This document shows, piece after piece, positions 46,754 to 59,104 of a stretch of 64,000 nt of DNA. Source of the stretch: Oscheius tipulae. Taxonomy: Eukaryota; Nematoda; Chromadorea; Rhabditida; Rhabditidae. A model generated the notes under the pieces. It did no database searches. It was not told where the DNA came from and saw only the letters and a list, made by a program, of their open reading frames with translations. The stretch's first letter is position 1, and each line of letters starts with the position of its first letter. Position numbers and translations under genes: made by a program. The stretch is taken from NCBI GenBank assembly GCA_037178975.1, contig JASJZH010000006.1, positions 4,278,001-4,342,000 on the forward strand. Direction: 5' to 3'.

Positions 46754-49700
46754 TTAACGAGGAGAATTGGGGTTGAAATCCGTGTAGTTATTGGTGCCTT
46801 GAAGGACTCGTGAACGATAGCCGCCTGAGCGAGGAGACCCGTTGCTTATGGAAGCGGCGACTGTGGGACGAGAGACTCGCTCCTGAGGAGACGGGAGCTG
46901 ATGAGAACGGAAACTGAAACACTAATAAATAAGGAATAATATAGTTTTACCTCAAATTGGAGAAGCCGCTAGCAAGAGATTGCCCATCTTCGTGTTCCTC
47001 GAGGAACTCAGGAATAGGTGACTGATGTCCATCGAGAGAATACTGCTCCAAATACCGTTGAACTGCATCGAAAGCATCAGAAAGTCTTTCTAGCTGCTCG
47101 TTCAACGATTCATGTGCACGAGGAGGATCAGCCGCCGCCGACAGAAGATCTTCAACAGAAACGGAAAGACAACCCTTGTTCTGGGATCTGAATTAAAGTT
47201 GGAGAACCATATGTATCCCTTTTTACCTAATAAGTTCGATACTCTTCTTGCACTTCTGAGAAAGTAGATCTACTGCTCGAGCTAATCCGCTATGTTCGCG
47301 ACTGCCGCTGGCATTTCTAAGAGTCAATCTGTTGATATCCTTGACCATTCCGCGAGAGTACTCGGCAACAATTCTTTGACTAGCTTGCTCCGCTTCGTTC
47401 TCCACGACAGACTCTTGAGATCTGTTGCGTGAAAGTTGGCCGTAATCCATCTAAAGACAGTAAGTATGTATTTTTATTTTAGAAAAGATACCATTTTGGG
47501 CGGCGCTGCTGCACCGGGTCCCACGTGGAACGAGATTGAGCGATGGGACATGAACTGATCTCCTCTGAAAACAAGTCTTACTGTTGGAACACAAATAAAA
47601 GCGATAGGAGAGGCTTTGTAACATTTGAAAGAAACTGAACAAGAATACTTGTGATAGACACGACTAACGACATCTAACATACCGTAGCGTCTCGGATTCT
47701 ACCGAGACTACAGAGAGATCAGTAATGCTAAAGAATGGTTGAAAAGTTAAAGCATCAATTGTTAGTGCCCACCTTGATTTAAGATCCTTTGCTTTTTTCG
47801 CTTCTGCCGCAGCTTTCATAGGATTGTAGTCTTTTCTCCGAAGCCAGGCATTCATTTCTTGTTCTCTTTGCTGACTTCCAACAATGGAACGGGCTGGTGC
47901 TCCGCCAGCACGGAATGGTGGACGTTTCGGGCCTTGTTGCGGACTTGCAAGTCCACTTGGTGTTCCTGGTCCTCGCATCGAGAATCTGCCTCCATCACCT
48001 CGTCTAAACCAAAGCAGATTATTAGAAGCCAGTATAGAGAAAGACACACGAAACATAACTAATGTGCATGAGAGCAAGCAAGATTAAAATGAACCGAATG
48101 ATAGCGAAAGAAGCAAACTGCAAACCTGCTCCGGACTTTTAGATATTTTCGATTTAAATTGGTTACCTCATGCTGAGGGAGTAACAACAATCGCGCATGA
48201 TATTAAACGGGATATAGTGTCCGAGCACAAAACGTGCTACGACTATTCTCTTTTCACAAACGATATCGAACATTCCGATACATGCATTATTCGACCAAGC
48301 GCTCACTCTCTTACGTACATCTCGCTTTGACTGCGCTTTCCTCTCCTGCTAAGAACAATATTATCTGGCTTAAAGTGTGGGGTTGTGCTTTTGAAGAAGA
48401 AAAACTGTGGAGTTAAAAAGGGATTAACTAAAACCTGAAGTTTGCGTTAGTTGTAGATGCAGCAGACGGAGCTCGTGATGCTTGACCGAACACAGACCGA
48501 TTAGGTGGTTGCGGTGGTTGAACAGGCAACGACGGTTTTTTAGACAAAGGTGGAAGATTCTGCATGGTGGCCGGACGAACGGTCTCTTGTTGTCGGCTGG
48601 ATCGAATCGAAACTGTCGGTGTAGTAACTGAGCCAAAATTGTTAGAGTCTTCCGAGAAATGTAACCTGGCGTGCTAGTTTTAGTTTGGATCCCAGCCATT
48701 TGTCGAAGTTTCACCAATTCTTGTAGAATATTGTCCGACTTGGGTGGTTGTACAGGTTGTAGGGAGACTGGAGCTGCATGTTGGTTGCTATGAGTCGGTC
48801 TTGGGCTCCTTTCGTCAGCAGTTGATTCACTGAAAGATTTAAAAGATGCCGCATCTGCCTCCTCTGCTTACTTGCTATCAGTGTCAGAGTCCGTAGAATC
48901 ATCGGAGTTTTCTACTACCCTCTGCATGTGAAGAGCATGACCCGCAGATTGCCTCTTTGACACGTCAACAACAAATGTTCCGGCCTCGCTGACAACATCG
49001 GCTTCCTTTCGTTCCTCGAAGTCGGGTAACTCTGAGCCAGGCTCCTCGTTAGCATCTGAACAAATGTTTTGAAGCCGAAGACATATGAAAATACCTTGGA
49101 GTAGTTTACCCAAGAGGAATTTCTTATTCGCTGTTTCAACAGCGGGAAGACCGGTTACGGTCTCCGGTTTATCGGAAACACTTCCAGAGGGGGCTCCGGG
49201 TGCAGATTTTCTGCCTAGCACACGTCGAACCTGATCAACATTAACAACAGAGTAACAGATTTAGTTACCTGAGCTGATTTCAAAGCAGCATCCTGGAGAG
49301 AGACACCTCCCTTTGGAGCATCGAAATCAACCGTGAAGGCTGTAGCAGGTGCACGTGGAGTAACTGAATTGAATTAAGTTATTCGATTAGAGGCACAACT
49401 GTGCAACCTTTCTTCTTCTGTAGCTCTTCATCTTCGGGCATTGGTTTGGATAGGTCAATGTCCATGCGGAGTGAACGGACAGAAGCTAAATCACACCACT
49501 TCACGTAAGCACAGAGGATAAGAGATAAAGGTAAAAACACTCACTCAAGCGTGGATTTACGCGGTGAGTGAAATAATTAAACTTTTCTTACATTTGGCTG
49601 GACGTTCTCTTTCCTTTTCCGCAACAGAATTGAAGTCAATGTCCATTCGTACAGATCGGGGAGCTGGAGGGATACGCGGTGGTGCGGCCCTCGATGTTTC

Positions 49701-51136
49701 ATTGTCGGAGGCTGTGGTTTGAAAAACAGAAGCTGTTGGAGGAGAGACTCTTTGTCGACGGCTAAAACACTTGGTTATAGGAATTATTCAAATCTAAGAA
49801 CCTTTCAACATCGGTCAACGACTCGTGCTTATCTTCTCTTCCCCACCATTGTGGTGGCCCACCGTACAGTGGCGTCCGATCCGAAAGTGAGCCATCAATT
49901 TTGCCTTTGAACTCGGCGCTTCCCTTTCTTGCGAACTCGCCGGATGATCGTGTTGCAAATTCGGCACTCGATCTTGTCACATCCCGTCTGAATCCGTCCC
50001 TTCCACTCTCGGGATCTTCCGGCTGGCTGTTGGGACTACATCTCAAATTGCCGGTACTTCCATGCGACACCAATTGTTGTCTGCTGAGAAATAGTTTCAG
50101 TATCTTTTGCACACCCACCTATATTGCTGAGCAAACGATGTTTGCGGGGTTGTAGGAAAGATAGGAGCTGAAGGATAGGCATGAGTCATTCCAGATACGG
50201 GCGACTGCGGAGAATGGTGTTCTTCCGCGACTAAAAACGGCTTTTTACTTGACAAAATACGCTTTCCAACTCGAATTCTGCCTTGATAGATCCTCCGTCG
50301 AAGATGCCGGCTGTCCATATGTTTGTCTGTATGGCAGTGGCGACGGGAAACCACGATTTCCTGTCTGACTAACATATTGGGCCGGATTCGGTTGCATCTG
50401 CATTGGATATGGAGTTTGCTGTCCTCCTTGTGGAATAATGTAACCTGGATGTAAAATAAAAAAGGAAAAGAAACGAAATACCTTGCATATGCTGTCCTGC
50501 ATAAGGATAAAACATTGGCTGTGGCTGTGGAGGAGGATAGAACATTGGCTGCATCTGTGGAATCGGTTGATAGAAAGCAGCTTGAGGAATTATATAATGC
50601 TGTCCAGTTGTTGGATCAATCAGAATATGACCCTGCATAGGCATTCCTGAAAAACACCTTAAGTTAGTTTAAAAAAAATAAAAACCTCCTTGTGGAACCA
50701 TGTGAGGTTGGGATCCGTCATCCCTTTTCATTGTCGGTCCACTGGAGACAGAACTTCCGCGAGGACTTTCTTGCAAATCAGGTCCCTGGAATAATATCAT
50801 GGATTGATCAATAGATTGTTCTCCTCTAACGAAAGAAGAACAGCTGTGTCTCGAACACCTAGCCAATCAATCATGCAAGAGTGAAAGTAAGAAAACAGAA
50901 AGGTCTTACCTGCTGGAGAGTGTCCACGAAGGGACGTCCATTCGATTCGTTTGGATTCATGTCTTCAGGCAGGGAGGACAGTGTAGCTAAAACTTGATTC
51001 GATTAATAAGCGCACCATTTTCTGCTGAAAAAAATAGACATTTAAAAAGTTTACCTCCAAAATTAGCCGATAATCTTTTCTTGATACATCTGAGCTGCTC
51101 CCAATCGGTTGCGGGTCGAGTAGGGATCGAGAGCGA
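46754..51136 (-). CDS. Large disordered protein, tentatively CEP170-like; 5' end unresolved
   Basis: A multi-exon minus-strand gene read from an exon starting at 51136 (SLSIPTRPATDWEQLRCIKK, then LSSLPEDMNPNESNGRPFVD) to TAA 46754. In order: a Pro/Gln/Tyr/Met-rich part (FYQPIPQMQPMFYPPPQPQP), a Ser-rich part with FATRSSGEFARKGSAEF, two similar short blocks (SVRMDIDFNSVAEKERERPA and SLRMDIDLSKPMPEDEELQ), TAFTVDFDAPKGGVSLQDAA, acidic and Ser-rich stretches, PPQPPNRSVFGQASRAPSA, QEMNAWLRRKDYNPMKAA, and a helical C-terminal part with IVAEYSRGMVKDINRL. The AFTVDF-type blocks, the NAWLRRKDYNPMKAA block and the helical end remind me of CEP170-family centrosome proteins, but no N-terminal FHA domain was found here. 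Exons joined cleanly, so a real gene is likely; the family is a guess. Confidence 0.6.
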
Positions 51137-54100
51137 CTGAAACGTAGTTATATAAATACTTTGACTGCTTTTGTTTGCAAAAAATAAACTAATGACTTTC
51201 GTAGAAGAAGGATTGAGAAACTACAAATCAATGCAAAAACAAGTGTGGTAATGGCTATGCATAGCGGAGCGCACATACCCACCGTATTTGGTGCTTTCGC
51301 AACTGCCAATTTATTTGCGCAAAAGCTTCTCGTAAAGAGCCAGCAGACGATCTATTTTGTTCAAGCAAGATCTTTCACCATAATTTGGAGCAACGATTTC
51401 GTGTTTACGAAAAAGGCAGAAAAACGCGTTGTATAACGTAAAATGGCATCGTCAGAAAAAAGAGGCGATTTTTCACGGAGATAAAAAACTAGTGCCTTTT
51501 ATTGACAAGATATGCCATCCGATACTATGTCATAGTGAAAGCTATCCTCTGCTCATCCAGGTTGGTGACTCAAGAATTGATAAACTTGTTTTGAAAGTGG
51601 ATTGCAGTACTTCATGGAGACCATATGGCACACCCATTCAGTTTGAGAGTGATAATGAGCCGGCCAAATAGGATACAAGTGCAAGCCAGATGGAAATCCC
51701 GCAGGCGGCACCGCTGACAGTTGGTAAATGGCTTTTACACATTCTCCGATAGGACAAAAACTTCTGCTTGGAATATTGGGTGTTGAAAAATAATAACATA
51801 TGCTGCGACAGAATTGGAGACAATTCTTCGCACTTCCAATGAAGCGGGTTATCTCGGGGGAGAAGACAAGGAACGCCGCGCTATGAAAAGGCATTGGCCA
51901 TGAACCGGACCAGGGGTCACAAATTAAGGAGGCTCTATTTGGTGGACATAATCAATAATTGTGGGTGAATTCGGACACCCGGCTTGACAGCAGCTGCACT
52001 ACGCATCGCACGTAAATAAGCTTCCCTTTGCAGCTCTACACCACATCGTTTGTCTAAGTTGATGGCAGGATTTTATGTGAATTATATCGCCAGGACTTCC
52101 AAGAATACCACAGTGTCAGCTGTTGACAAACAAAGCAAACAACGAACCAGTTTCGCTTCGCAAACATTTAGTAATAAGCTAACCTGCGAACGTCCAATCC
52201 TTTGACTTAAAAGGTACCGACGGTTGTCTGTCATATTGAATAGGATGCGCAAATCAGTGTGACAGTGAGTGTAACACTCCCGTCTCTTAATTCTAGTTGT
52301 AAATAAGGTTGGTAGGTTCATCAGGGCAACCGCAAACGAGACATCTACCGGCTCTCCAGCCACAAATTTGCCATAAAACTATAAGAATCAGGTTTTTTTG
52401 CTCCTTATTCGGTCATAAATGTCGGCGGCTGTTTGATACCAAAAATATGATCAAGGTCTACGAGCGCGCTAAAGATGAAACTGATCTCGGGTCTCTAAAA
52501 TAAGCTCCAAAATCGATCTACGAATGATTCTGATACTTTCCATCTAGTTCAATCACCAAAGGCTGACAAAGCTCAATGTGCTGAGAACAGATAAAACTGG
52601 CTATGAATTAGTTCAGCAAGAGCGATGCGACCCATCAGACGGCTGAAGAGACAAATTTGTCGCTATCAGAAAACCTGCGTGGGACTTGTCGCCGTCGCTA
52701 TAAAGGCTTTTTATCTGTTAACATAACTTGAAGCGCAAAGTTTTCCTTAAAAGTGATGGCTTGATGGATGATCAATAATTGTTGTGTCACAGCGCGGACA
52801 ATGTCAATTGAAGTGGAGGAGAAGAAAACGGCTGGCCGACACACAAACCGCAAACGGGGACCGAACATAATGCGATGCGATCGATGGACCCTCGGGACGG
52901 ACAAGGAGCTAATTCGGAGGGACTGTGCACAGCCGGAGGGACGCAATGATTCCAGATGAAACGTTCTACCAGTTTTTTGTCCAAACTTCTCCTGTGTCCT
53001 AACGAGTGTGACCATCAAAATGCCAAGCATTTATGGAAATTCGTTCGAGCATGAAATTGAATTTCTGGAGCCTAGTGACAAATAAAAGCTGCACGCAGGT
53101 TTTCAACGAGCTCGTTTGGGATGAATACAACAGGATCAATAAAAAGAACAAGAGAAGAACGACACGCAACGCGCAGCCCTCTTCTCACAAATTCAGCATC
53201 CATGAATGCTAGGAACATGGGAGTGATATTTGGTTGCGATTACTCTACCGCTAGTGTTTCAGATCGCGTAGAGATGTTTCTAAAAAGAAACAATTGGATC
53301 GGATGGGAATTTATAGACATGTCTGTGAATTCGTGTTACTCCCATTGTAGCTATCTAATATGCAAGCCCTACCTGGGATGGGAAAAAACTGTCCTTACAG
53401 AGAAAGCTACGAAAAGTGCTAGCCAGGCTTTTTGTATGCACATAAGGAACCACTGACTATGGCTACGGCAAGCTTTTTTCAGGGTCACAATGATTACATG
53501 TTCCTTGTTAAAATCGTCTGGAGAAATGAAACGAACCGGTGCCCTGGTCAGATAGACGTGAGAAAAATGGCTGGCCGGTTGGTAATAGGCTTGCGTTGAG
53601 TGTACTGCCGAGGACGTCCCATGATACGAGTGCCTTTTCGTGTTCCTCCCTTGAAATTCGAGAGCCATTCAAAAAGTCGCTGAAAGTGTCTACCTGGCGG
53701 TTGGACGGACCTGCGTCTCAACTGCACATTTATTTCAGGAGCCTCTTCAGAAATGCAAGGTGAAGAATCCTAGAAAAGCGTGTTTTGGAATTAATACCAA
53801 CTTACCGTGGCGAAAGGCATGATCTTGACTGAAGGGAAGTTACGATTGATTCATTTCCTGAAATAAAACATTGTTTGCCCGGGAGAGAGGACAAAATTAA
53901 GTAGTGAAGTCAACTGTAGAAAAGGGCAAACAGAAAGTCATATTGCTACAATGTGAAACCCGTTTTAAGAAGGAGAAATGCTGGTGGTTAGTATAAAATT
54001 GAACTGGCGGTCGGCCATTATTACAATGACACTTTTTGAGTCGGATAGGAATCCAATGCTCAATGTGATGTAAATCTCTCATGCAGCTGTTGAAGCGCAC

Positions 54101-55368
54101 AAAGTCAAGGAGGTAACGAATGAAGAGAGGAAGTAGGACAGCACCTGTTCATCTTAGTCACTCCACCTTGCAAACTGTTCGCAGTCACAAAAATCGGCGG
54201 AAAGCCATTTCTGAGGGATGGAGACAAAGCAGCGGTCATTTTGGCGGTCAATTCAAGGCTATCTTCACTTGCAATCGCTTCTGCTCATGCACTGTAAAAG
54301 CCAAATGACCCATGAAAATAAGTTTTTAGGAAAAAAGTAGTCGTGAAGTTCTCCGAAGGAAGAAGAACAACCGGAATTGTTTGCGAGAGGACAAAGATGC
54401 GAAAAACACAAAGAACCAGCGCCTTTTCTCGGATTAGAGACTAGGTTAAGGTGTTTATCCAAGAGTAAGCCCTTGATAAGGCTAATCAATTGATTCATAG
54501 CAAAAACTCCCTGCTGTGAAGGTGGTTAGCACAAACGTATTAAAAACGAATGAAGTCAAGGAACCGAACACTAGGCTGCATTCGCGATGAGAAGTTTCAA
54601 AATATGACAAGTGTACCCTCCATCGTAAATGGAACGGACGCCGTTAGTTTCAACCTGACCGGAATAGAGACATGTGTCTGCCAGCTTACAGTATTTACAT
54701 TGCGCCAAGAGCATCGGCTACATCTCAGAGAAAGCCGCACCTTCACGTGCTTGCTCAAACCCAAATCACTTCTTTTTGATATTTGCAGAACTTCCTGTAC
54801 GAACTAAGAGGATGATCAACAGTCGGAATCGTGATCACTGTATTTAAAATCAATACGAGAAAAGTGTAGGTAAAGAGCATTGTTGGTGTGCAATGAGTCA
54901 GCTTCTAACAGCTGCCGAAAACGTTACTTTCAGAACTGCACTGGCGCTGCATTGTCGGAGGTCTGGGCAAACATTTCTTTTGAAAATGGTCTTAAGGAAC
55001 CACTGGGCAGTGTTCGATTAGTGTTGAGGAGTGAAAATCGATGCTGCATTTCGATGACGGATTGAGTCAGTTCACGACATTTTTCCGCGAACTGTTTACA
55101 GCAGTCCATAGTGCAGTCAAAGGATATTTGCAGGTCTCCTTTCAATTCAAAGCATCTTGTCATACATTTGGAGTATACACGAAATTTTCACGACGGCTTT
55201 AGTGAGTGGGAACTAAGTTTTCATTGAGGCAAAGTGACTCTGCCCTATAGGTACATTTTACGCTGCAAAAAAGTCCAACTTCCAATGAGCCGTTTTAAAT
55301 TCATCTTTCTATAACATAGCAACAGAAAAAAGGTACATACGATCATTCCAAAAGAGATCATTCGTATG
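51137..55368. other. Mostly unassigned, with possible 5' exons at 53694-53820
   Basis: About 4.2 kb. On the minus strand, 53806-53820 (ATG) and 53694-53769 form a two-exon start separated by a 36-nt intron: MPFATDSSPCISEEAPEINV then LRRRSVQPP, preceded by CCTTCAG 10 nt before the ATG. It could be the 5' end of the large protein downstream, but the phases do not match the exon at 51136, so a linking exon would be needed. The remaining open frames (51553-51894, 52082-52363, 52698-53030, minus; 53121-53456, plus) have no motif and are taken as shadows. Confidence 0.35.
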
Positions 55369-55917
55369 TTAATCGTCCATAACTACTGGAACTTCTCCTT
55401 CGAGCAACTTCTCGATAAAATTGTCAATGCTCTCATCCGGATGGTCACCAGTGAACGAACCGACACCTTCTCCGTTCCGAACGGCAATCACAGTGGGAAC
55501 GGCGGTAACATCGAGATCCACAGCCAGTTCTCCGGCCAAATCCACGTTAATCTTGGCTAACAGCACTTCGCCGCCTCTGTTAATAATCTAAACAGAAGAA
55601 AATGAATGGATGTCTTAAAAGTACCTTCTCTTCAAGCCGAGGAGTCAAGTTCTTACACGGACCGCACCAATCCGCATAGCTGGAAAAAGTTATTTATGAG
55701 TAATAAGTTCTTACCAGTCGACAATAACAGGGGTGGTTTTCGAAGATTCGATGACCTTCTCCATGAATTCTTGAAAATCCTTGACTTCAAAGACAAGGTG
55801 CTGCTGTGGAGAACAATAGTTCCTGACCGACTGAATAAGTTGTTCCTTTGCTGGGCTCTGACGCATGGACATTGTGCCGATTCTGGTCATGGGTGCAAGT
55901 ACTCGGAAGAAGCTCAT
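55369..55917 (-). CDS. trx-2: Mitochondrial thioredoxin
   Basis: Three exons read from ATG 55917 to TAA 55369. The N-terminus (MSFFRVLAPMTRIGTMSMRQ) is rich in Arg, Met and Ser without acidic residues, like a mitochondrial import signal. The thioredoxin fold follows: VKDFQEFMEKVIESSKTTPV, the active site YADWCGPCKNLTPRL with its redox CGPC, LLAKINVDLAGELAVDLDVT, the cis-proline segment AVPTVIAVRNG and the end EGEVPVVMDD. About 155 residues.  The enzyme reduces disulfides in the matrix with NADPH and thioredoxin reductase. The CGPC exon begins with one base completing a Cys codon. The upstream partner is the plus-strand mitochondrial uS12m gene, 411 bp away. Confidence 0.93.
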
Positions 55918-56328
55918 GCCCGAAACGTGGAAGTAAACTATGAGCAATGAGGACAGCTTATAAGGAAAGAAGTGGCGGAAATTTCACAAAATTTCAGAGT
56001 AAGATGAGAATCGATTTATTATCCTAGTGAAGATGCTGGAAGTTAATGACGCTTTTGATAAACTTGCTGTAAAAACTGCGCATTTTCGATTACACGCGAC
56101 TTTGACTGTCAAAATAGACCCTTGTTACAACTAGATTTGCTTGGACGTAAATGTTAAAAACCATTTTAAAATTTTCCTAAGAAATTTTTACAGTCTGCCA
56201 CTTTTCCTAAACTGTCTTAGATACCTAATTTTGACACTTGCGTGATACATTTTCTTCTGCAAAATGATTTTCATTCTTGTATATCTTTCTTTACATCTTT
56301 ATTTTCAGGAGAAGTCTGTTTTCAGACA
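55918..56328. promoter_or_regulatory. Divergent promoter of two mitochondrial genes
   Basis: 411 bp between the start codons of the thioredoxin (minus) and ribosomal protein uS12m (plus) genes. The plus side ends with CTGTTTTCAG just before ACA-ATG, a likely trans-splice acceptor. No TATA box stands out. Joint control of the two genes is inferred from the layout. Confidence 0.45.
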
Positions 56329-57256
56329 ATGTTTACGAGGTTGTCTCGCATATTTTCGCATACGATCCAGACTACAACATCTGTAGCACGAGTTATCACC
56401 ATCATTCCAAGCGCATCGTTCCATAGCTCCTTCGTCGCTCTCCGAAACAACTTTCTACAGGTACAAAACAAATCATTCCCTTCAAAATATTGATTAGCAC
56501 ATTCATTATCGTAATGGACCACCAAAGAGACGAGCAAGAAGCCAAGACAAGAGCCCGATCACAGGATATAATCACTTCAAAGGGATCGTACTGAAAAGTG
56601 ACCTTTTCTTATTCTTGTTGTTTCAATTAAGTTTTCAGCTGTCATTCGTCATCCAAAGAAGCCAAATTCTGGAAATAGGAAGTGTGCCATCGTGAAACTA
56701 TCAAATGGAGTAGAAGTCACCGCTTACATTCCGAACGTGGGACACAACTTGCAGGAACATTCGCAGGTTTGAGCTTGAGGCTACTTTTATCCACGTTTTT
56801 GATATGCGCAGCTATTAATGACGAAGTACGTTTGAAACCGGAAGTCTTTTTTAGGGTTCTGGCATGTGAAGAAAAAGGTTGAAAAAAAGATGATCTGTTG
56901 TCAATCCTTCACGTTTGCACGACCAAGGATAGTGTAGTGACGGAACAATTCAATCCAAACACTAAGAATACAACGGTGCTCCTTTTAAGAAATATCTCAC
57001 AAAAGTTACTATGCTCTGTGTAAGATTGGGGGGGGGCATGTAGAAACAAACTTACTTAGAGCGCAGACCCGAGGCAAAGGTTTTTTTTTGTCATGTAATT
57101 TTGGAAGACATTTAAAAAAGAACTGATAAAGAAAGATGATCAGTATATTCATTTCAGGTCCTTGTTCGTGGTGGAAGAAGGCGTGATTTAATTGGACTGA
57201 AGGCCAATATTGTCCGTGGAAAATTCGATTGTGCTCCCGCCGGCGCCAAGAAATAA
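56329..57256 (+). CDS. mrps-12: Mitochondrial ribosomal protein uS12m
   Basis: Four exons from ATG 56329 to TAA 57254-57256 (last exon from 57158). The leader ([20 protein letters not shown]) is basic and Ser/Thr-rich, as for matrix import. The S12 body follows: [80 protein letters not shown] and [12 protein letters not shown], matching the universal S12 motifs KPNS.NRK and the IPG-like loop (here [11 protein letters not shown]). The protein sits at the decoding centre of the mitochondrial small subunit. An out-of-frame open stretch (56682-56882) over the third exon and intron is a shadow. The start lies 3 nt after TTTTCAG. Confidence 0.95.
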
Positions 57257-57380
57257 TAGATCAGATCGTCATTGTTACAGTTTTGTTATAGATCTTGTTT
57301 GATTCGGAAAAAAAATTGTTTCAACTTTATTGTCAAACTGTATTATTACAAGAGATATAAAAACGAGAACTGCGAAAGCT

Positions 57381-58121
57381 TTAGATGATGCCTCTCTTTC
57401 TCTGCTCATCAATTGAATAGCAATACAGTTCACATTCCTGCTTGGTACGAGGAGATCTCCATAGATTGAAGTCCAGCTCGGGGCAGTAAGGGAAGATGTA
57501 TGGTTCACACTGGTCAGTGTTGGAGAATCGGTTGACCCTTCGGAACCAACGATGCACTTTTTGGGCAGGGTCTCTGCTGTTGAGAGTGACATTGGGACAT
57601 CCGTTAACGATCAGATCGTGCCAGAGAATGAAGGGCATGGGGTCACAACCACGAGCAGGAGATCCGATGGGACAGGCGCACAGCTGAAAGATTTTAATCG
57701 GTTAACGGTCCTCCATCCCACTAATATCTAATGGATACTGCGGATACTTCTTGCTGATGGGGTCGTCTCAACTGGAATGCGGTCGCGCGTAGTTTTCAGC
57801 GCAAAAACTTGGAAAAACAGTTAAGATGTTTGAAGTGAAAAGAAAATTACCTGACAACCGTTCCTTTCAGTAACTACAGCACAGTCAAGACCGGTACAAA
57901 GCATAGGAGGGCAGTTGTCCACGATTAGCTTGCCCAAATCGGCGATGACAGACGACTGACTCCCTAAAATATGATTGAACTTTATAACATGGGCCACTAG
58001 AAGTTACAATTGGTATATTGACCACCAGTACCTAACACAAAACTAACTTACTGCTTTGAGCGTAAACAACAGCACAGCCCAAAACCGTCACAAGAACGGC
58101 TGAGATCAACCGTGAGTTCAT
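57381..58121 (-). CDS. Secreted antistasin plus Kunitz-like protease inhibitor
   Basis: ATG 58121 gives a signal peptide (LISAVLVTVLGCAVVYAQ). The second exon and the start of the third encode an antistasin-type module: CPPMLCTGLDCAVVTERNGC then QLCACPIGSPARGC, with the C.C spacing of that fold. The third exon ends with a Kunitz-like half module, QCEPYIFPYC then a 16-residue gap, C, ELY, C (ECELYC), before the stop at 57381-57383. Both folds usually inhibit serine proteases; here the reactive-site region of the Kunitz part is poorly conserved, so activity is uncertain. About 165 residues, three exons. It converges on uS12m, with 124 bp between stops. The role in the worm (cuticle moulting, mating fluid or other) cannot be read from the sequence. 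Confidence 0.8.
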
Positions 58122-59104
58122 ACCTGAACTTCCATTTTCAATAATTGTACAAAAAAGAAAAGGTAGAAAGAGGGGAAACAAGGAATAAGGCGGTTTTTCG
58201 TTCGATAGCCAGAAATAGGATTGAAAAATTCAGTGTCCAGAGGTGCGAATCGGGCAAGAGTGGGATAGAAGAGATCGTAATCAGTGCAATGAAAATACGA
58301 GCTGGTTTCTCCGACCGTAGCACCCGCCCCTCGCTCTCGTCCTGGATTGGAGACCCGTTTGACCAATACTCATCAGAACTGACACTGAAAATGTCAAAAA
58401 GACGCGTGGGAACAATTATTCGAAAGGATATTGATATAAAAACATTTAGTAAAGTTGGCGGGAAGTTGATTTCGGTATCTTAAAGTTGATCAGAGAAGAT
58501 ACCGATACTTATCGATGCCGCACTTCCGCAACTGCCAAGCTGTAAACGGGTTTCACCTGTTCTAAGTTGCAGCTCGGTGTTACAGGACATTGGATTAAGT
58601 ACGATCTAGAAACAAAGATGTCGGCGTTTTTATTGCTGACCATTGAACAACATTTCTTCAATAAAAGCATTCACTTAAATCTAATTCTTCAGATTTGAAC
58701 AAGTTTCGTCTCACGTGGTTCTTGTCGAAGATATTATTTTTTTGAACGAGATGCAACACAAAAGAGACGAATGGAAATGCCAACTGACCCTGTTAGCGTA
58801 TGCATCGCAATCCGGGCCAAGGAATTAGCGCAAAAAATCGCGCAGTCTTGACAATGGCTACGGACCAAAAACGAAATCTCATTGCAATCAAGAAAGCAGA
58901 CGCCGTTTAATCGGACAGTGGTCGGAAGTGGGCCCGTTCGCTGCGTGGACCTTTTTTGGCTGTTTTATTATGTCTGAAGAACAGTGTAACCGTTTTCAAA
59001 ACTCTGTCTTGGGGTTTTCTGAATTAACTTTATTGAAAAGCAAAGATCAACAGAAAGGAAGCACCCGAAAAGACGATAGACACGTGTTTAACTAAGAAGA
59101 TCTA
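58122..59104. other. Intergenic, nothing recognised
   Basis: 983 bp between two minus-strand genes. Plus and minus frames at 58118-58483 overlap each other and have no motif. A GAAGATACCGATACTTATCG stretch near 58495 and other AT-rich parts show no clear structure. Confidence 0.45.
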
